NCBI GenBank assembly: GCA_035543115.1
Contig: DATKKF010000066.1
Location: 1 to 64,000 of the forward strand
Source: RPRB01 sp035543115
GTDB taxonomy: Bacteria; Myxococcota; Myxococcia; Myxococcales; Myxococcaceae
Direction: 5' to 3'
Length of the DNA: 64,000 nucleotides
Shown: positions 1 through 7,148 of the stretch, in pieces
How positions within the stretch are numbered: position 1 is the first letter of the stretch
Layout: the number at the start of each line of letters is the position of its first letter
The notes under the pieces: generated by a model
Told to the model about the DNA's origin: nothing
The model's input: the letters and a program-made list of their open reading frames with translations, nothing else
Database searches by the model: none
Made by a program: the position numbers and the translations under genes

Positions 1-350
1 TCCGCCGCGGCCTCCTCCGCCGGAAGCTCGCCCTTGATGCGGTACACGCTCGACTGGTTCACGAAGGGCTGCCCGGTGAGCGCCTCGCGCGCCATCCGCG
101 CATTGCTCTCCGGATGGTCCGGCGGGACGTTCCGCTCATCGCCGAAGCAGAACACCATCCGGTCCCACGGCAGACGAGGTCCGGCCGCCATCTGCCGGTA
201 GAGCGCCTTGGGCGTCGTCCCGCCCGAGAGCGCCAGAGTGAAGCGGCCACGCGCGTTCGCCGCCGCCCAGGCCCGATCATGCACCCACTGCGCCGCGGTG
301 CGAGCCACCGCGGCCTGGCTCTCCAGCACTCGAAGCTGCGGACCCGCCAT
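1..350 (-). CDS. pgl: 6-phosphogluconolactonase, 3' end outside window
   Basis: Hydrolyses 6-phosphogluconolactone to 6-phosphogluconate, the second oxidative pentose-phosphate step, in the cytosol. The N-terminal 116 codons are present. They show the sugar-phosphate-binding loop ALSGGTTPKALYRQM near residue 40 and the family motif GDERNVPPDHPESNARM near residue 65, as in the NagB/RpiA-like lactonase family (DevB type). The ATG at 350 is chosen because it lies 11 bases after the glk stop; an in-frame GTG at 360 would overlap glk. It is the last visible gene of the tkt-to-pgl operon. The C-terminus cannot be judged because the gene runs off the left edge. Confidence 0.9.
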   Translation of the reverse strand, partial: MAGPQLRVLESQAAVARTAAQWVHDRAWAAANARGRFTLALSGGTTPKALYRQMAAGPRLPWDRMVFCFGDERNVPPDHPESNARMAREALTGQPFVNQSSVYRIKGELPAEEAAA

Positions 351-361
351 CGCCACGCACC

Positions 362-1345
362 TCAGCTCTCGTCGAAGGCCGCGCAGTGCGCCGCGCCCCA
401 CAGCGCCGCCCGGTCGTTGAGCACCACCAGTACCGGGATGGACTCGAGGAGCGTCCGCATCCGACCCTTGTCCAGGAACGCGGCCATGAAGAGCCCATCC
501 CGCTTGAACCGGGGAAGGATCTTCGGCGCGATGCCCCCACCGAGGAAGACGCCTCCCGTGGCGAGCATCCGGAGCGCGACGTTCCCCGCCTCCGCCCCGT
601 AGGCGGAGACGAACAGATCCAGCGCCTTCACGCACACCGGGTCAGCGTCGTCCATCGCGCAGCGCGACACCACCGCCGCCGCGTCCTCCTTCGCGAACCG
701 CTCGGTCAACGCCGGTGGCTCGGCCTGGCCCGAGCGCTCGCGGAGGAACCGGTAGATGCGCACCAGCCCGCTGCCCGAGAGGATCCGCTCCTCGCTCACC
801 CGGCCCTTCTCCCGGGCGATGTGCTCCATGAGGTCCGCCTCGAGCCGGTTGCGGGGCGCGAAGTCCGCGTGCCCACCTTCCGTCGCGAACGGGCGATGCC
901 GCTCCCCGTCCCAGTACAGCCCGGCCGCGCCCAGCCCCGTTCCGGCGGAGAGGATGGCCTGGTTACCCACCGCGTCCTTCGCCCCTGGCTGCAGCATGGC
1001 GAAGTCGGTCGGCCCGAGGTGCCGGAGCCCGTAGGCGTTGGCCTTGAGATCGTTGAGCAGGGTGACCTTGGGCACACCGAGGATGTCCGCCAGCCGCCCA
1101 GCATCGACCACCCAGGGCAGGTTCGGGGTCTCGGTTCGCCCGTCCTTCACCGGCCCGGCCACCCCCAGCGCCGCCGCTGTCGCCGCCGGATGCGCCTCGT
1201 CGACGAAGCGGCGGACGATGGTTTCGAGATCCGGAGCCGAGCGGCTCGGATAGACGATCTCCTTGGTCAGCAGGAGCCGCCCTGCCTGGACCTCGAACGT
1301 CGCCAGGCGCGCGTTGGTCCCGCCGATGTCGCCGGCGACGATCAC
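362..1345 (-). CDS. glk: glucokinase
   Basis: ATP-dependent phosphorylation of glucose to glucose 6-phosphate, feeding zwf and pgi of the same operon. The 327-residue product opens with the ATP-binding signature VIVAGDIGGTNARLA and carries the sugar-kinase segments LLNDLKANAYGL, LSAGTGLGAAGL and FATEGGHADFAP typical of the bacterial Glk family (about 320 residues). The GTG at 1345 is preferred because GTGA overlaps the zwf stop and places the start directly before the phosphate-binding motif. The reading frame stays open upstream to 1459, but that stretch lies inside zwf and has no family similarity. Confidence 0.93.
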   Translation of the reverse strand: MIVAGDIGGTNARLATFEVQAGRLLLTKEIVYPSRSAPDLETIVRRFVDEAHPAATAAALGVAGPVKDGRTETPNLPWVVDAGRLADILGVPKVTLLNDLKANAYGLRHLGPTDFAMLQPGAKDAVGNQAILSAGTGLGAAGLYWDGERHRPFATEGGHADFAPRNRLEADLMEHIAREKGRVSEERILSGSGLVRIYRFLRERSGQAEPPALTERFAKEDAAAVVSRCAMDDADPVCVKALDLFVSAYGAEAGNVALRMLATGGVFLGGGIAPKILPRFKRDGLFMAAFLDKGRMRTLLESIPVLVVLNDRAALWGAAHCAAFDES

Positions 1346-2874
1346 GTGCCCGAGTTCTCCCAGTGGCGGCCCTCCCGTCGAAGCAGCTCGTCCGCCTCCG
1401 CGGGGCCCCAGGTCCCGGCTGCGTAGTTGGGGAAGCTCCTCGGCGGGAGCGCCTTCCACACGTCGAGGACCGGCTGCACCATCGACCAGCCCGCCTCCAC
1501 CATGTCCGCTCGCTGGAACAAGGTGGCATCACCGATCATCGCGTCATACAGCAGCGTCTCGTACCCGGTGCTCGAGACCTTGCCGAAGTAGTCCATGTAG
1601 TCGAAGTCCATCTCCACCGCCCCCATCGTCAGCACCGGCCCCGGCACCTTCGCCCCGAAACGCAGCGAGATGCCCTCCTTGGGCTGGATGTGGATGTAGA
1701 GCCGGTTGGTCGTCAGCCGGTCCACCGAGGTGTGCTGGAAGAGCATCGCCGGCGCGTGCTTGAACTGGATGACGATCTGCGTGACGCGCTTGGGGAGCCG
1801 CTTCCCGGTCCTGGCGTAGAAGGGCACCCCTGCCCAGCGCCAGTTGTCCACCATCAGGCGGAGGGCCACGAAGGTCTCGGTGTGGCTGTCGGGAGGCACC
1901 TTCTCCTCCTCGCGGTAGCCCGGGACCTTCTTCCCGTCCACCTCACCGGGGCCGTACTGTCCGCGCACCGCCTGGTGCAGCACGTCCTCGGGGGTGAGCG
2001 GGTCGACGGAGTCGAGCAGCTTCACCTGCTCGTCCCGCACCGCGTCCGCGCTGAACGAGATCGGCGGCTCCATCCCCACCAGGCTCATCAGCTGGGCGAT
2101 GTGGTTCGGGACCATGTCCCGCATCGCCCCCGCGGTGTCGTAGTAGCCACCGCGCCCCTCGACACCCAGCTCCTCGGCCACGGTGATCTGCACGTGGTCG
2201 ATGTAGTTCCGGTTCCAGATCGGCTCGAACATCCCGTTGCCGAACCGGAACACCATGAGGTTCTGGACCGTCTCCTTGCCCAGGTAATGGTCGATCCGGA
2301 AGATCTGCTTCTCCCCGATGACCGCCTCGATGTTCCGGTTGAGCTCCACCGCGCTCGGCAGGTCGTGGCCGAATGGCTTCTCGATCACCACCCGCCGCCA
2401 GCGCCCGCTCTCCTCCTTCGCCAGCCCGCTGTTCCCGAGATTCTGGACGATGGGGGCGAAGAAGGTCGGCGCCACCGACAGGTAGAACAGGTAGTTCCCC
2501 GGCGTGCCCACCTGAGCGTCGGTCTTCTTCAGGAATTCCGCCAGGCCGGTGAACGACTCGGGCTTCGTCGCGTCCGCCGGGAAGTAGAAGATCCGCTCCG
2601 ACAGCGCACCCCAGGCGGCCCGCATCGGCTCGGTGGAGAGCACCTTGTCCTCGGGCTTCACCTCGTCCCGGAACTCGGCGTTGCTCATCTGGGTGCGGGC
2701 CACCCCCACCACCGCCATGTTCCGCGGGAGGAAGCCCGCGTTCTGGAGGTTCAGGATGGCGGGGACCAGCTTCCGCCTCGTGAGGTCACCCGAGGCCCCG
2801 AAGATGATGAGCACGCATCGGTCGGCGGTCCGGTTGTGGGGAGGGGTGAGCGCCGTCTCGAGCTTCTGCACCAT
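1342..2874 (-). CDS. zwf: glucose-6-phosphate 1-dehydrogenase
   Basis: Oxidises glucose 6-phosphate to 6-phosphogluconolactone with NAD(P)+, the entry step of the oxidative pentose-phosphate pathway. The 510-residue product matches the usual family length of 490-510. It has the dinucleotide-binding motif IIFGASGDLTRRKL near residue 23 and the substrate-binding/catalytic motif RIDHYLGKETVQN near residue 195. The ATG at 2874 directly abuts the TAA stop of gnd (TAAATG), and its own stop overlaps the glk start. Both neighbours are pathway partners, so translational coupling is likely. Confidence 0.96.
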   Translation of the reverse strand: MVQKLETALTPPHNRTADRCVLIIFGASGDLTRRKLVPAILNLQNAGFLPRNMAVVGVARTQMSNAEFRDEVKPEDKVLSTEPMRAAWGALSERIFYFPADATKPESFTGLAEFLKKTDAQVGTPGNYLFYLSVAPTFFAPIVQNLGNSGLAKEESGRWRRVVIEKPFGHDLPSAVELNRNIEAVIGEKQIFRIDHYLGKETVQNLMVFRFGNGMFEPIWNRNYIDHVQITVAEELGVEGRGGYYDTAGAMRDMVPNHIAQLMSLVGMEPPISFSADAVRDEQVKLLDSVDPLTPEDVLHQAVRGQYGPGEVDGKKVPGYREEEKVPPDSHTETFVALRLMVDNWRWAGVPFYARTGKRLPKRVTQIVIQFKHAPAMLFQHTSVDRLTTNRLYIHIQPKEGISLRFGAKVPGPVLTMGAVEMDFDYMDYFGKVSSTGYETLLYDAMIGDATLFQRADMVEAGWSMVQPVLDVWKALPPRSFPNYAAGTWGPAEADELLRREGRHWENSGT

Positions 2875-3846
2875 TTACTTGGGCTCCACGTGTCCGCCGA
2901 ATTGCTTCCGCATTGCGGAGAGCAGCTTCTCGGCGAAGGTGTGCTGCTGACGCGAGCGGAACCGGGTGTAGAGCGCCGCGGTCAACACCTCGGCCGGCAC
3001 CGCCTCGGCGACCGCCGCCTCCACCGTCCACCGGCCCTCACCCGAGTCCTGCACGAACCCCGAGTAACCCTCGAGCTTGGGGTCCTCCGCCAGCGCGATG
3101 CTGGTCAGGTCGAGGAGCCAGCTCGACACCACGCTGCCCCGCCGCCACAGCTCGGCGATGTCCGCGATGTTCAGGTCGTAGCGGAGGTCCTCGGGGAGCT
3201 GCTCGGAGCTCGCGTTCTTGAAGATGTCGAAGCCCTCGGCGTACGCCTGCATCAGGCCGTACTCGATGCCGTTGTGGATCATCTTCACGAAGTGGCCCGA
3301 GCCGGACGGACCGCAGTGGAGATAGCCCAGCTCCGCGGTGCTCTTGCCGTCACGGCCCGGCGTCGCCGGGATGTCCCCCCGGCCCGGAGCGAGCGTCCGG
3401 AGCACCGGCTCGATGCGCTGCACCGCCTCCTTCGGCCCGCCCACCATCAGGCAGTAGCCGCGCTCGACGCCCCACACCCCGCCGCTGGTCCCGGCGTCGA
3501 CAAAGTGGATGCCCTTCCTGCCGACGTCCTTCGACCGCCGGACGTCGTCCTTGAAGAAGCTGTTCCCGCCGTCGACGATCGTGTCGCCGGCCTCGAGCAA
3601 CTTGCCCAGTGACTGCACGGTGCTCTCGGTCGGTCCGCCCGACGGGACCATGATCCACACCGCGCGCGGCTTCTCGAGCTTCGACACCAGCTCCTCGAGA
3701 CTCTTCGCGCACGTGGCCCCCTCCTTGGCGAAGGCCGCCGCCACCTCCGGGGTGCGGTCCCAGACCACGCAGGCGTGCCCACCCCTCGTCAGCCGGCGGA
3801 CCATGTTCCCGCCCATCCGGCCCAGGCCGATCATCCCGATCTGCAT
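2875..3846 (-). CDS. gnd: 6-phosphogluconate dehydrogenase (decarboxylating), short form
   Basis: Oxidatively decarboxylates 6-phosphogluconate to ribulose 5-phosphate. The 323-residue product belongs to the short Gnd class (about 300 residues) rather than the 470-residue E. coli type. It shows the Rossmann motif GLGRMGGNMVRRL at the N-terminus, the substrate motif VDGGNSFFKDD and the catalytic Lys/Asn region GHFVKMIHNGIEYG. An Asp follows the second strand (VVWDRTP), which in related dehydrogenases usually favours NAD+ over NADP+; cofactor use is therefore inferred to be NAD+. AGGAGCG sits just upstream of the ATG. The gap to the pgi stop is 39 bases. Confidence 0.93.
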   Translation of the reverse strand: MQIGMIGLGRMGGNMVRRLTRGGHACVVWDRTPEVAAAFAKEGATCAKSLEELVSKLEKPRAVWIMVPSGGPTESTVQSLGKLLEAGDTIVDGGNSFFKDDVRRSKDVGRKGIHFVDAGTSGGVWGVERGYCLMVGGPKEAVQRIEPVLRTLAPGRGDIPATPGRDGKSTAELGYLHCGPSGSGHFVKMIHNGIEYGLMQAYAEGFDIFKNASSEQLPEDLRYDLNIADIAELWRRGSVVSSWLLDLTSIALAEDPKLEGYSGFVQDSGEGRWTVEAAVAEAVPAEVLTAALYTRFRSRQQHTFAEKLLSAMRKQFGGHVEPK

Positions 3847-3885
3847 GTGTCGCTCCTGACTGCTGGTGATGACTGCTGGTATGTC

Positions 3886-5601
3886 TCAGACCGCTCGGTC
3901 GATCGCCTCGCGCAGCGTGCGGAGCGCTGCAGCGAGCGGCCCGCGCAGGTGCACCCGGAGCGCCCGTCGCTTCCGCGCAGCCAGCACCTCGAAATCACCA
4001 CGCGCCTGCGCCGCCTTCACCAGGCCAAAGGAGAACCCCTGCCCGGGGACCGGGAGGTCCACTGGATCCTCGCAGGTGATCTGCAGGAACACGCCGGTGT
4101 TCGGGCCGCCCTTGTAGGCCTGGCCGGTGGAGTGCAGGAACCGCGGCCCGAAGCCCAGGCAGGTGGCGACCTTCTTCGCGTCGCGCACCCGGATGCGCGG
4201 GGCCTGCAGCACCGCCTCGTTCTCCTCCGTCATCGGGATGTACGCCAGGAGGCCCAGGTAGTCGCCCGCCCCGAGCCGGCCGAGGTGCTTCCGGATCGCG
4301 ACCGCCAGCGTCTTGCTCCCCTCGAGGGCCTGCACGTTCGCCGGATCCGCGAACAGCGCCACCGATCCGTCCTCGAGGAAGGGCCGCTCCTCGGGCAGAG
4401 AGCCGGTCCGCTCGTACGCCTCGGTGAGCTTCCGCGTCTCGATCTTGCTCGCCTCGACGTCAGGCTGGTCGAACGGGTCGATGCCCAGGATCGACCCCGC
4501 GACCGCGGTGGCGATCTCCCAGCGAAACATCTCCTGCCCCAGCGCGTACGGGTCCCTCACCGTGATTCGCACCACCGGGTGCCCGGCCTTCGCCAGCGCC
4601 TCCATGGCCACGTCCTGGGCGGTGTCCGGCGCCGACTCGAGCCGGAGGTAGGCGAAGAGCCGGTCCTGCCCGTACTTGTCGGGTGCGCCAAGGGCCTCCC
4701 GGTCCACCGGGATGAGGCCCTTGCCCTGCTTTCCGGTGGACTCGGCGAGGAGCTGCTCCAGCCAGGCGCCCACGTCACCGATGCCCGGGCTGGCGATCAG
4801 CGTCACCTTGTTCCGCCCGGCGTTGCCCAGCGTCCCCAGCACCGCGCCGAGGATGCCGCCCGGATTCTTCGACGCGGGGACCGAGCCCGCGCAGGCCCCG
4901 ACCATGGTCAGCGTGCTACCGAGGAACCTAGGAAGGTCCACCCCCATCACGCCCGCGGGCAGAAGGCCAAAGTTCGACAGCGCCGAGTAGCGCCCGCCGA
5001 TGCTCGGCCGCCCGGGGAAGATGGCCCGGAAGCGGTGCTCCCTCGCCACCTGCTCCATCTTCGAGCCAGGGTCGGTGACGGCCACGAAGTGCCGTCCCGC
5101 CTTCTCCTGCCCCACCGCCTCCACCGTCTTCGCCCAGAAGAACTGGAAGAAGATGTTCGGCTCGAGCGTGCTCCCGCTCTTGCTGGAGACGATGAACAGC
5201 GTCCTCGCCGGGTCGATTCGCCTGGCCAGGGACGAGACCTGAGCTGGGTCGGTGGAGTCGAGCACCAGGAGCGCGGGCTTCCCCTTCACTGGCCCGTAGG
5301 TTCGGGCCATCACCTCGGGGCAGAGCGAGCTCCCGCCCATTCCGAGCAGCACCGCGTGGCTGAAACGGTCCTGCTCGATCGACTGGAGGAAGCTCCCCAG
5401 CTCCGGGCTCACCGGCGCCTTGGCGTCCACGATGTCCAGCCAGCCGAGCCACCTCCCCTCGTCCTGCCCTGTCCAGAGGGAGGCGTCCCGGTCCCAGAGG
5501 CGCTGCATCTTCTTGCCCTGGTCCCAGTGGGCGAGGGTGCGGTCCACCTCGGCCTTCAGCGCCGCCGGGAGCTCGAGGGCGACGCCGTTCACCGCGCTCA
5601 C
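3886..5601 (-). CDS. pgi: glucose-6-phosphate isomerase
   Basis: Interconverts glucose 6-phosphate and fructose 6-phosphate. The 571-residue product carries two SIS-type sugar isomerase domains with the motifs LLGMGGSSLCPEV and IVSSKSGSTLEP, and a conserved C-terminal region (QAYKGGPNTGVFLQI). The sequence most resembles the Pgi half of the bifunctional transaldolase/Pgi proteins known in several bacteria. Here it is a separate gene: GTG at 5601 overlaps the tal stop as GTGA, in a different frame. The pgi frame is open upstream to 6447, but that part is the out-of-frame shadow of tal. Confidence 0.93.
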   Translation of the reverse strand: MSAVNGVALELPAALKAEVDRTLAHWDQGKKMQRLWDRDASLWTGQDEGRWLGWLDIVDAKAPVSPELGSFLQSIEQDRFSHAVLLGMGGSSLCPEVMARTYGPVKGKPALLVLDSTDPAQVSSLARRIDPARTLFIVSSKSGSTLEPNIFFQFFWAKTVEAVGQEKAGRHFVAVTDPGSKMEQVAREHRFRAIFPGRPSIGGRYSALSNFGLLPAGVMGVDLPRFLGSTLTMVGACAGSVPASKNPGGILGAVLGTLGNAGRNKVTLIASPGIGDVGAWLEQLLAESTGKQGKGLIPVDREALGAPDKYGQDRLFAYLRLESAPDTAQDVAMEALAKAGHPVVRITVRDPYALGQEMFRWEIATAVAGSILGIDPFDQPDVEASKIETRKLTEAYERTGSLPEERPFLEDGSVALFADPANVQALEGSKTLAVAIRKHLGRLGAGDYLGLLAYIPMTEENEAVLQAPRIRVRDAKKVATCLGFGPRFLHSTGQAYKGGPNTGVFLQITCEDPVDLPVPGQGFSFGLVKAAQARGDFEVLAARKRRALRVHLRGPLAAALRTLREAIDRAV

Positions 5602-6728
5602 CGTCCGCCCCCGGCACCCACCCTGGCGGCCACCGCGGCGAGCAGCGCCTGGTAGCTGTCGGCGAACGACTTGACGCCCTCGACCACCAGCTGGTCGGTG
5701 ACCTCCTTCATCGAGATGCCCGCCTTCTCCAGCGCCCGCATCGTGGCGTCGGCCTCGTCCAGCCCCTGGTCCAGCGTCCGCCGGGGCTTGCCGTGGTCGC
5801 GGTAGGCGTCGAGCGTCGCGGGGGGGATGGTGTTCACCGTCTCCGGACCGATCAGCTCCTCCACGTAGAGCACGTCGGAGTAGCGGGGGTTCTTGGTCCC
5901 GGTGCTGGCCCAGAGCACCCGCTGGGTCTGAGCACCCTTGTCGGCCAGCGCCTTCCAGCGCGCGCCGGAGAAGATCTTCTGGTACCGCTGATAGGCTTGC
6001 TTGGCGTTGGCGATCGCCACCTTCCCGGTCACCTGGTCGAACAGGCGCTTCTGCTCGGGCGTGGCGCCCGCCTTCTCCCGCTGGGCGATGATCTTCTCCA
6101 CCAGGGTGTCGATGCGGCTGACGAAGAAGCTGGCCACCGAGGCGAGCTGCGAGACGTCCTCGCCGCGCGCGGCCCGCTTCTCCAGCCCGCGAATGTAGGC
6201 CTCCGCCACCTGGGCGTAGGACTCCTGGCTGAAGAGCAGGGTGACGTTGACGTTGATCCCCTCGGAGATGGCCTGCTCGATCGCCGGCACGCCCTCCTGG
6301 GTCCCGGGGATCTTGATCATCACGTTGGGGACTGAGAGCGTCTTCCACAGGCGACGGGCCTCGGTCAGCGTCCCGTCCGTGTCGTGGGCCAGCGTCGGCG
6401 AGACCTCGATCGAGCAGTACCCATCGCGGTGCCGGGTCTCCTCCCACACCGGGTGGAAGGTGCGGGCGGCGTCGCGGATGTCCCGGACCGCCAGGGCCTC
6501 GAAGACCTCACCCGCGCTTGCCTTCCGCGGAGCCCACTCGGCGAAGAGGTCGTCGTAGTCCTTGCTCCCCTCCACGGCCTTCTGGAAGATGGTGGGGTTC
6601 GAGGTGAGGCCCTTGAGACCGTCCTCGCGGATGAGCTTCTGCAGCTCTCCGCTGGTGACGAGGTCCCGCCGCATGTAGTCGAGCCAGATGCTCTGGCCCA
6701 GGTTGGCCAGCTGCTGCAGAGGATTCAT
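5598..6728 (-). CDS. tal: transaldolase
   Basis: Transfers a dihydroxyacetone unit between sedoheptulose 7-phosphate and glyceraldehyde 3-phosphate (non-oxidative pentose-phosphate branch). The 376-residue product is of the longer actinobacterial/Tal-Pgi class. It has the N-terminal motif GLTSNPTIFQKAVEGS and the Schiff-base lysine in VMIKIPGTQEG near residue 130, followed by GINVNVTLLFS. GGAG precedes the ATG. The ATG overlaps the rpiB stop as ATGA and the stop overlaps pgi as GTGA, so three successive genes are translationally coupled. Confidence 0.94.
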   Translation of the reverse strand: MNPLQQLANLGQSIWLDYMRRDLVTSGELQKLIREDGLKGLTSNPTIFQKAVEGSKDYDDLFAEWAPRKASAGEVFEALAVRDIRDAARTFHPVWEETRHRDGYCSIEVSPTLAHDTDGTLTEARRLWKTLSVPNVMIKIPGTQEGVPAIEQAISEGINVNVTLLFSQESYAQVAEAYIRGLEKRAARGEDVSQLASVASFFVSRIDTLVEKIIAQREKAGATPEQKRLFDQVTGKVAIANAKQAYQRYQKIFSGARWKALADKGAQTQRVLWASTGTKNPRYSDVLYVEELIGPETVNTIPPATLDAYRDHGKPRRTLDQGLDEADATMRALEKAGISMKEVTDQLVVEGVKSFADSYQALLAAVAARVGAGGGR

Positions 6729-7144
6729 GACTGCTCCTTCGACCAGCGCCGTTCCAGCGCCTTGACCTTGCCGAGCCGCCGTTCGTGGCGTTCGTCTGCC
6801 AGGGCCGGGCCGACGATGCGAGCCCCGAGCACCAGGACGTTCACCTCGTCGTGCTCGACCCCCTGGTGGGCCGAGTATCCGTCGTGACAGATGCCTGCCC
6901 GGACCCCCGGAATCTTGTTCGCCACCACCGAGGCACCCACCCCGCTCCCGCAGAGGAGGATCCCGCGGTCGGCGCGTCCCCCGCGAATGGCCATCCCCAG
7001 CCTCTCGGCGAGATCCGGGTAGTCCACCGCCGCCTCGGAGTCCGCCCCGAGGTCGGTCACCTCGTGCCCGAGCTCCCGCACCACCCCCAGCAGGCGCTGC
7101 TTCAGGGCGAAGCCGGCGTGATCTGCGGCGAGCGCGATCCGCAT
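6725..7144 (-). CDS. rpiB: ribose-5-phosphate isomerase B
   Basis: Interconverts ribose 5-phosphate and ribulose 5-phosphate. The 139-residue product is a standard RpiB/LacAB protein: N-terminal MRIALAADHAGFALKQ, active-site Cys in GILLCGSGVGASVVANK, and the downstream HDGYSAHQGVEHDEVNVLVLG region (split over two strands of the fold). Length is normal for the family. The ATG lies four bases after the transketolase stop, and its stop overlaps tal. No rpiA is visible in the window, so this is the likely housekeeping isomerase of the operon. Confidence 0.95.
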   Translation of the reverse strand: MRIALAADHAGFALKQRLLGVVRELGHEVTDLGADSEAAVDYPDLAERLGMAIRGGRADRGILLCGSGVGASVVANKIPGVRAGICHDGYSAHQGVEHDEVNVLVLGARIVGPALADERHERRLGKVKALERRWSKEQS

Positions 7145-7148
7145 CCCG

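Noticed and set aside
1363..3612. A 749-codon plus-strand frame over zwf and gnd
   Set aside because: His/Arg/Leu-rich shadow of the minus-strand genes, a GC-rich artefact.
3886..6447. An 853-codon open frame that would fuse pgi to upstream sequence
   Set aside because: The upstream 280 codons are the shadow of tal; the Pgi family start is at 5601.
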